A stretch of DNA of 36,504 nt. Origin: an uncultured Blautia sp. (GTDB lineage Bacteria > Bacillota > Clostridia > Lachnospirales > Lachnospiraceae). The position numbers and the translations under genes are program-made. The stretch covers positions 1 through 36,504 of the forward strand of contig CALWSM010000007.1 in assembly GCA_944384185.1 (NCBI GenBank), in the 5' to 3' direction. The notes under the pieces were generated by a model. That model saw nothing but the letters and a program-made list of their open reading frames with translations. It did not search any database and was not told the DNA's origin. Each line of letters begins with the position of its first letter. Position 1 is the first letter of the stretch. This document shows positions 31,875-36,504 of this stretch, one piece after another.

Positions 31875-31903
31875 TTGACGGAATGAAGGAATGATGGTAA
31901 TAT
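31875..31903 (+). promoter_or_regulatory. SigA-type promoter of rplU-prp-rpmA
   Basis: TTGACG (31875-31880) and TAATAT (31898-31903) are 17 bp apart, 18 bp after the CPBP stop. Confidence 0.68.
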
Positions 31904-31985
31904 ACTATCGTATGCCGCACAAAGAGGTTGAAGCGTCCCGAAAGGACCACCATATTTGGCGAGTAATGATAATAGGAGGTGCCAT
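31904..31985 (+). ncRNA. Ribosomal protein L21 leader RNA (candidate)
   Basis: The transcribed region before rplU folds into an outer GCC/GGC pairing (31914-31916 with 31958-31960) and an inner hairpin, GTCC 31935-31938 with GGAC 31944-31947, capped by CGAAA. An AGGAGGTG site then precedes the ATG. Position and shape match the Firmicute L21 leader, proposed to let L21 autoregulate its operon. The match is by recall, not by a covariance-model search. Confidence 0.6.
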
Positions 31986-32291
31986 ATGTACGCAATTATT
32001 GCAACAGGTGGTAAACAGTACAAAGTAGCCGAAGGCGATGTTATCAGAGTAGAAAAGCTTGGAGCAGAAGCTGGGGAAACCGTTACTTTTGACCAGGTAC
32101 TTGCTGTGAGCAACGATGGTTTAAAGGTTGGCGAAGATGTTGCCAACGCAACAGTAACTGCATCTGTAGTTGAAAACGGTAAAGCAAAGAAAGTTATCGT
32201 TTACAAGTATAAGAGAAAAACCGGATACCACAAGAAAAACGGTCACAGACAGCAGTTTACGAAAGTAAAAATTGAAAAGATCAATGCTTAA
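31986..32291 (+). CDS. rplU: 50S ribosomal protein L21
   Basis: 101 aa, standard length. It starts [25 protein letters not shown] and ends in the [25 protein letters not shown] signature. AGGAGGTG upstream fixes ATG 31986. It binds 23S rRNA in the large subunit and is first in the rplU-prp-rpmA operon. Confidence 0.98.
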   Translation: MYAIIATGGKQYKVAEGDVIRVEKLGAEAGETVTFDQVLAVSNDGLKVGEDVANATVTASVVENGKAKKVIVYKYKRKTGYHKKNGHRQQFTKVKIEKINA

Positions 32292-32296
32292 TCCCT

Positions 32297-32623
32297 ATGA
32301 TTAAAGTAACGATTTATCAGAGTTCAGAAGGGAAGATTTCAGGATTTGCCATACAGGGACATGCAGGTTATGCCGAAAGCGGCAGCGACATTGTATGTGC
32401 GGCTGTGTCGGCGCTGGCCCAGAATACAGTGAATTCTATTGAGCGGTTTACAAAAGACAGATTTTCTGTTGATGTAGACGGGAAAAACGGAGGGCTGTAT
32501 CTTAGAATGGAGCCGGGATACTCCAAGGGATCAAAACTGCTTCTGGATTCCCTTATCCTCGGTTTACAGGGGATAGAAGAAGAATATATGGATTATCTGG
32601 ATGTTATATTCGAGGAGGTGTAA
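32297..32623 (+). CDS. prp: Ribosomal-processing cysteine protease Prp (YsxB)
   Basis: 108 aa. The catalytic pair is His22 ([11 protein letters not shown]) and Cys34 ([10 protein letters not shown]), at the same positions as in the Staphylococcus aureus enzyme. Prp removes the N-terminal extension of ribosomal protein L27, which is essential in Firmicutes that have that extension. The target is encoded immediately downstream and does carry the cleavage motif. It sits 5 bp after rplU and 4 bp before rpmA. Confidence 0.96.
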   Translation: MIKVTIYQSSEGKISGFAIQGHAGYAESGSDIVCAAVSALAQNTVNSIERFTKDRFSVDVDGKNGGLYLRMEPGYSKGSKLLLDSLILGLQGIEEEYMDYLDVIFEEV

Positions 32624-32627
32624 GAAC

Positions 32628-32918
32628 ATGTTAAAGATGAACCTTCAGTTATTCGCACATAAAAAGGGAGTTGGTTCTACAAAGAACGGCCGTGATTCCG
32701 AGTCCAAGAGACTGGGTGCCAAAAGAGCTGACGGACAGTTTGTAAAAGCTGGAAATATCCTTTACAGACAGCGGGGAACCAAGATCCACCCAGGCGTAAA
32801 TGTAGGCAGAGGCGGAGACGACACTTTGTTTGCATTAGTTGACGGTGTGGTACGTTTTGAGAGAAAAGGCAGAGACAAAAAACAGGTTTCTGTAGTTCCC
32901 GTAACTACGGCTGAGTAA
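32628..32918 (+). CDS. rpmA: 50S ribosomal protein L27 with Prp-cleaved extension
   Basis: 96 aa. The N-terminus [24 protein letters not shown] carries the Firmicute extension, cut after LQLF by Prp to expose AHKKG, which reaches the peptidyl transferase centre. The [21 protein letters not shown] core is typical. GGAGGTG overlapping the prp 3' end sets ATG 32628. A terminator follows. Confidence 0.98.
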   Translation: MLKMNLQLFAHKKGVGSTKNGRDSESKRLGAKRADGQFVKAGNILYRQRGTKIHPGVNVGRGGDDTLFALVDGVVRFERKGRDKKQVSVVPVTTAE

Positions 32919-32933
32919 TCACGATAACAGGGC

Positions 32934-32969
32934 GGCTTCAAATCATTTTGGTTTGGAGCCACTTTTTTT
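32934..32969 (+). terminator. Intrinsic terminator after rpmA
   Basis: GGCTTCAAA-type arm 32934-32942 pairs with 32952-32960 (one G-U), followed by seven T (32963-32969). It lies only 27 bp before the obg start codon, so obg either depends on read-through or has an internal promoter. Confidence 0.82.
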
Positions 32970-32996
32970 CATATGGAAAATCAGACGGAGGAAATT

Positions 32997-34289
32997 ATGT
33001 TTGCAGACAGAGCGAAAATCTATATCCGCTCAGGCAAAGGCGGCGACGGACATGTAAGCTTCCGAAGAGAGCTTTTTGTCCCAAGCGGCGGTCCTGACGG
33101 CGGAGACGGCGGAAGAGGCGGCGATGTTATTTTTGAGGTGGATAAAGGATTAAACGCCCTGAGCGATTACCGTCATAAAAGAAAATACGCCGCAGGAGAC
33201 GGTGAACCGGGCGGCAAGAGAAGATGCCATGGGGCAGATGGTAAAGACATCATCCTGAAGGTCCCGGAGGGAACGGTGATCAAAGACGCAGCCAGCGGGA
33301 AGGTGATCGCCGACATGTCCGGTGAGAATACAAGGCAGATTGTTTTAAAAGGCGGCAGAGGCGGAAATGGAAACCAGCATTACGCCACCGCTACTATGCA
33401 GGCGCCGAAATATGCACAGCCGGGTCAGGCGGCTCAGGAGCTGGAGGTACAGTTGGAGCTGAAGGTGATCGCAGACGTGGGTCTTCTGGGATTCCCGAAT
33501 GTTGGAAAATCCACTCTCCTTTCCAGAGTGAGCAATGCCCGTCCCCAGATCGCTAATTATCATTTTACCACCATCAATCCTCATCTGGGAGTTGTGGATT
33601 TTGAAGGATGTCAGGGATTTGTCATCGCTGATATCCCAGGGCTTATTGAAGGGGCTTCCCAGGGTGTAGGACTGGGTCACCAGTTTCTGCGCCATATTGA
33701 GAGGACAAGGGTGCTGATCCATCTGGTGGATGCGGCTTCTACAGAAGGACGGGATCCGGTGGAGGATATCTACAAGATCAACAAAGAACTGGAAGCCTAT
33801 GACCCGGAAATGATGAAAAAGCCTCAGGTTATAGCGGCGAATAAGATCGACGCCGTTTATTCCGGAGATGAAGATCCTGTGGAAAGGATCCGCAGAGAAT
33901 TTGAGCCTCAGGGTATCCGGGTCTTCGGTATTTCTGCGGTAAGCGGCAAAGGCTTAAAAGAACTGCTTTATTATGTGAAGCAGCTTCTGGATTCTATAGA
34001 TAAAGAACCTGTTGTATTTGAACAGGAATTCTTCCCGGAGGATATGATGATCCGGGAAAATCTGCCCTATACAGTGGAGAGAGCGGAGGATGATGAACAC
34101 ATCTTTATCGTAGAAGGTCCCAAGATCGAGAAAATGCTGGGGTATACCAACCTGGATTCTGAAAAAGGATTCCTGTTTTTCCAGAAGTTCCTGAAAGAAT
34201 CCGGGATCCTGGAGGATCTGGAGAAAGCCGGGATCCAGGAAGGGGATACGGTACGTATGTACGGTTTTGATTTCGATTATTACAAATAG
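32997..34289 (+). CDS. obgE: GTPase Obg/CgtA
   Basis: 430 aa, typical for the Bacillus form. It has three domains: a glycine-rich Obg fold (1-158, with SGKGGDGHVSFRRE and GGPDGGDGGRGGDVIF), a GTPase domain (GFPNVGKST at 165-173, ADIPGLIEGA switch II, NKID) and a C-terminal OCT domain. Obg assists 50S assembly, binds ppGpp and is linked to sporulation and stress control. CGGAGG fixes ATG 32997; an upstream in-frame ATG at 32973 lies directly after the terminator T run. It begins a conserved obg-yhbY-nadD-yqeK-rsfS run. Confidence 0.97.
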   Translation: MFADRAKIYIRSGKGGDGHVSFRRELFVPSGGPDGGDGGRGGDVIFEVDKGLNALSDYRHKRKYAAGDGEPGGKRRCHGADGKDIILKVPEGTVIKDAASGKVIADMSGENTRQIVLKGGRGGNGNQHYATATMQAPKYAQPGQAAQELEVQLELKVIADVGLLGFPNVGKSTLLSRVSNARPQIANYHFTTINPHLGVVDFEGCQGFVIADIPGLIEGASQGVGLGHQFLRHIERTRVLIHLVDAASTEGRDPVEDIYKINKELEAYDPEMMKKPQVIAANKIDAVYSGDEDPVERIRREFEPQGIRVFGISAVSGKGLKELLYYVKQLLDSIDKEPVVFEQEFFPEDMMIRENLPYTVERAEDDEHIFIVEGPKIEKMLGYTNLDSEKGFLFFQKFLKESGILEDLEKAGIQEGDTVRMYGFDFDYYK

Positions 34290-34298
34290 GAGTAGATT

Positions 34299-34589
34299 AT
34301 GACAAGCAAACAGAGAGCATATTTAAAAAGTCTTGCTATGAAAATGGAGCCCATTATCCAGATCGGGAAATCCAGCCTGACTCCGGAGCTGACAAAGGCT
34401 GTGGAGGAGGCTCTTACTGCAAGAGAGCTGATCAAGATCAGCGTGCTGCAGAACTGTATGGACGATCCAAGAGGCCTTGCAGATATGCTGGCGGAAAGAA
34501 CCCGCTCCCAGGTAGTCCAGGTCATTGGGAAAAAGATCGTTCTTTACAGAGAAGGAAAAGAAGATAAGAAAAAAATACTTCTTCCCTGA
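34299..34589 (+). CDS. yhbY: CRM-domain RNA-binding protein YhbY
   Basis: 96 aa, the usual length. The CRM domain shows in MTSKQRAYLKSLAMKMEPIIQIGKSSLTPELTKAVEEALTARELIKISVLQN. It binds pre-50S ribosomal particles and is thought to act in large-subunit maturation. TAGGAG precedes the start, 9 bp after obg. It ends 64 bp before nadD. Confidence 0.95.
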   Translation: MTSKQRAYLKSLAMKMEPIIQIGKSSLTPELTKAVEEALTARELIKISVLQNCMDDPRGLADMLAERTRSQVVQVIGKKIVLYREGKEDKKKILLP

Positions 34590-34653
34590 CAGCAGGGAGT
34601 TTCAGGATAGACTTTCGGCAGCCTGCCGGGGCGCAGAAAAAAGAGGAGCAGCC

Positions 34654-35292
34654 ATGAGTGAAAAGAAGAAGCGGATAGGGATCATGGGAGGTACCTTTGA
34701 TCCGATCCATATCGGACATTTGATCCTTGGGGAAACTGCATACCATCAGTTTCATTTAGACAAAGTATTATTTATGCCCGCCGGAAATCCACCCCATAAG
34801 CAGTGCAGAGAGAACAGGGCTTCAGATTCTCAGCGGGTGGATATGGTCCGGCTGGCCATTGCTTCCAATCCCCATTTTACCCTGTCCCTGGAAGAGATGC
34901 ACAGGGAGGGATATACCTATACCTATCGGACCCTGGAACGGCTGAAGAAACAATATCCCGACACAGAATATTATTTTATCCTTGGCGCAGATTCTCTTTA
35001 TACCTTCGATGAATGGAAGGAACCGGGAAGGATACTGGACGCCTGTACGATCCTGGTAGGGACCAGAAATCATACCAGTGATGAAAAACTGGACAGGGTT
35101 ATCTGCCGTCTGGAGGAAAAATATCAGGGACGGATTGAAAAACTGGAGTCTCTGAATATAGATATTTCTTCCAAGATGATACGTTCCTGGATCGAAAAAG
35201 GGAGAAGCCTGGCTTATTATGTGCCGGAACAGGTAATTGAGTATATACAGCGGAATAACATTTATAAGGATCGTGATGAAGATGAAGTATGA
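34654..35292 (+). CDS. nadD: Nicotinate-nucleotide adenylyltransferase
   Basis: 212 aa. It adenylates nicotinic acid mononucleotide in NAD synthesis. Motifs are GGTFDPIHIGHL (residues 12-23), PAGNPPHK, FILGADSLYTFDEW and the C-terminal ISSKMIRSWI. ATG 34654 follows AGAGGAG. The frame extends upstream to 34525 inside yhbY without family similarity, so the short form is preferred. It overlaps yqeK by 17 bp. Confidence 0.96.
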   Translation: MSEKKKRIGIMGGTFDPIHIGHLILGETAYHQFHLDKVLFMPAGNPPHKQCRENRASDSQRVDMVRLAIASNPHFTLSLEEMHREGYTYTYRTLERLKKQYPDTEYYFILGADSLYTFDEWKEPGRILDACTILVGTRNHTSDEKLDRVICRLEEKYQGRIEKLESLNIDISSKMIRSWIEKGRSLAYYVPEQVIEYIQRNNIYKDRDEDEV

Positions 35293-35890
35293 TTTTGCAG
35301 AATACGAGAAAAAATTAAAAAAATATCTGGATAAAGACAGATACCGGCATACTCTGGGAGTGATGTACACGGCTGCGGCCCTGGCTATGGCTCATGACCA
35401 TGACATGGAGCAGGCACAGATGGCCGGACTGCTTCATGACAGCGCAAAATGTATTCCCAACAAAAAGAAGCTGAAGATCTGTAAAAAACAGAATATAGGG
35501 ATTTCATCTGTGGAGGAGTCCAATCCGTTTCTTCTCCATGCAAAGCTTGGCGCCTATATTGCAAAGGAAAAATACCAGATCGAAGACGAAGAGATCCTGT
35601 CTGCCATCCGCTGGCATACCACGGGAAAAGAGGCTATGAGCGAACTGGAGAAGATCGTCTATATTGCAGATTATATCGAACCTGGAAGAAATAAGGCCCC
35701 CAGACTGGACTGGATCCGGAAAGTGGCTTTTGAAGATCTGGACGAAGGTATGTACTATATTTTGAAAGACAGTCTTTCCTATCTGGGAAACAGCAGTAAG
35801 GTTCTGGATCCCATGACCAGGAAGGCCTTTGAATATTATGAAACTCTCCACCTGGAAAGAAAGCAGAGAAAGGAAAAACATGGAAAGTAA
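35276..35890 (+). CDS. yqeK: HD-domain Ap4A hydrolase YqeK
   Basis: 204 aa from ATG 35276 (ATG 35282 also fits the AAGGA site). It is an HD-domain protein with RYRHTLGV, GLLHDSAK (His-Asp metal pair), AIRWHTTG and IVYIADYIEPGR. YqeK enzymes split diadenosine tetraphosphate symmetrically into two ADP, removing a stress-linked nucleotide. Its place between nadD and rsfS is conserved in Firmicutes. It overlaps both neighbours. Confidence 0.95.
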   Translation: MKMKYDFAEYEKKLKKYLDKDRYRHTLGVMYTAAALAMAHDHDMEQAQMAGLLHDSAKCIPNKKKLKICKKQNIGISSVEESNPFLLHAKLGAYIAKEKYQIEDEEILSAIRWHTTGKEAMSELEKIVYIADYIEPGRNKAPRLDWIRKVAFEDLDEGMYYILKDSLSYLGNSSKVLDPMTRKAFEYYETLHLERKQRKEKHGK

Positions 35891-36230
35891 AGAAATGGTG
35901 CGTCTTGCCTGTGAGGCTATGGAAGATAAAAAAGCACAGGACATTAAGATCATTGATATTGAGAAGGTTTCCACCCTGGCAGACTATTTTATCATTGCCA
36001 GCGGAAGCAACCGGAACCAGGTTCAGGCTATGGCGGACAGCGTCAGCGAGAAGCTGGGCAGAGCCGGAGCAGAACCAAAACAGATGGAAGGTTATCAGAC
36101 TGCAAACTGGATCCTTCTTGATTATAGAGATGTGGTCATCCACATTTTTGATGAGGAAAACCGCCTGTTCTACGATCTGGAAAGGATCTGGAGAGACGGA
36201 ACCCTTGTAAACAGAGAAGATTTTGACTAA
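35880..36230 (+). CDS. rsfS: Ribosomal silencing factor RsfS
   Basis: 116 aa, full length. It has the motifs IIDIEKVSTLADYFIIASGSNRNQVQAMAD and WILLDYRDVVIHIFDEENRLFYDLERIW. RsfS binds L14 and blocks subunit joining under starvation. ATG 35880 follows AAAGGA and overlaps yqeK by 11 bp. It is the last gene of the run and is followed by a strong terminator. Confidence 0.97.
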   Translation: MESKEMVRLACEAMEDKKAQDIKIIDIEKVSTLADYFIIASGSNRNQVQAMADSVSEKLGRAGAEPKQMEGYQTANWILLDYRDVVIHIFDEENRLFYDLERIWRDGTLVNREDFD

Positions 36231-36237
36231 GAAAGAT

Positions 36238-36293
36238 AAAAAGAGCCAGTGCAAAACAGATGTGCAGACGCCTGTTTTACACTGGCTCTTTTA
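36238..36293. terminator. Bidirectional terminator between rsfS and lexA
   Basis: AAAGAGCCAGTG and AAAACAG arms (from 36238) pair with CTGTTTT and CACTGGCTCTTT (to about 36292), broken by one mismatch. A/T tracts on both ends allow termination from either direction. Confidence 0.9.
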
Positions 36294-36297
36294 AAAT

Positions 36298-36504
36298 TTA
36301 CCGCATAAAACGGAAAACCCCGATCACTTTGCCTAAGATTTGGAAAGGCTGATCTGCTTCTACGATGATCGGCTCCATGGAATCGTTTTCCGGCTGGAGA
36401 CGGATATGGCCGTTCTCTTTATAAAAGGTTTTTACTGTAGCGGAATCGTCCAGGAGCGCCACAACCTTCTGACCGTTTTCTGCAGTAGGCTGCTGTTCTA
36501 CCAC
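36298..36504 (-). CDS. lexA: LexA repressor, C-terminal part, cut by window end
   Basis: The last 68 codons are visible, and the frame is open through the right edge, so the N-terminal winged-helix domain lies outside. The segment shows the S24 peptidase end of Lex[44 protein letters not shown], with catalytic Lys in ATVK, then the [11 protein letters not shown]-terminus. LexA represses SOS genes and self-cleaves when RecA is activated. The catalytic Ser is upstream of the window, so this could in principle be another S24 repressor, but the fit to LexA is good. Confidence 0.9.
   Translation of the reverse strand: MVEQQPTAENGQKVVALLDDSATVKTFYKENGHIRLQPENDSMEPIIVEADQPFQILGKVIGVFRFMR

Noticed and set aside
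1..36504. A mobile element, prophage, toxin-antitoxin or defence system
   Set aside because: No integrase, transposase, phage structural gene, terminal repeat, or recognisable defence gene was found, and gene order matches conserved Firmicute neighbourhoods.

Overview
The window reads as a chromosomal housekeeping segment from a spore-forming, low-to-moderate-GC Firmicute, most likely a Lachnospiraceae gut anaerobe. The sporulation genes (gerW/ytfJ, an alpha/beta SASP, ylbJ) show the spore-forming lifestyle. The Prp-processed N-terminus of L27, the zinc-type L28, RecU and FakA point to Firmicutes. The DUF6465 protein and the ArsR/AraC-type regulators resemble Lachnospiraceae proteins. Genus was not determined. 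I saw no IS element, prophage, CRISPR array, tRNA or rRNA, and no stretch over 300 bp lacks a gene or short ORF.

Layout: (1) 1-1.2 kb holds the tail of a DUF2953 gene, gerW and a 45-residue membrane protein. (2) rpmB on the minus strand diverges from yloU-fakA-recG (1.4-6.0 kb), the familiar Firmicute rpmB-yloU-yloV-recG neighbourhood. (3) 6.0-6.9 kb has a Lys/Ala-tailed DUF6465 protein with its own promoter, convergent with a SASP gene. (4) 7.0-10.2 kb has mgsA-rsmD-coaD, a coiled-coil protein with an acidic tail, and a convergent ylbJ whose 3' end overlaps that tail. (5) 10.3-12.6 kb has pepD and an M23 peptidase. (6) 12.6-21.0 kb is one tightly overlapping plus-strand run: small alarmone synthetase, RNA m5C methyltransferase, RsuA- and RluA-type pseudouridine synthases, YgiQ, an SDR, a two-TM unknown, lepB and recU. 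(7) 21.0-22.8 kb is a regulatory island: AraC and ArsR on minus, a lone HMA metallochaperone on plus, and operator-like palindromes between. (8) 22.8-25.6 kb has a small secreted unknown, an LDH-family dehydrogenase with the malate-specificity arginine, and malic enzyme. (9) 25.7-36.5 kb has RNase H and an atypical HPr, then radical SAM, DUF2344, RNase E/G, NUDIX, CPBP protease, the L21-Prp-L27 cluster with leader RNA, obg-yhbY-nadD-yqeK-rsfS, and the 3' end of a convergent lexA.

Functional themes are ribosome and translation maintenance (L28, L21, L27, Prp, Obg, YhbY, RsfS, RsmD, RsuA, RluA, RsmF-like, RNase E/G), cofactor synthesis (coaD, nadD), stress signalling and DNA repair (alarmone synthetase, YqeK, RecG, RecU, LexA) and sporulation. 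No obviously new multi-gene system is present. The observations most worth testing are the LDH-fold enzyme predicted to be a malate dehydrogenase beside malic enzyme, an HPr paralogue with an altered His15 loop, an MgsA with Lys at the usual active-site His, and an ArsR-HMA pair without a metal ATPase beside it.
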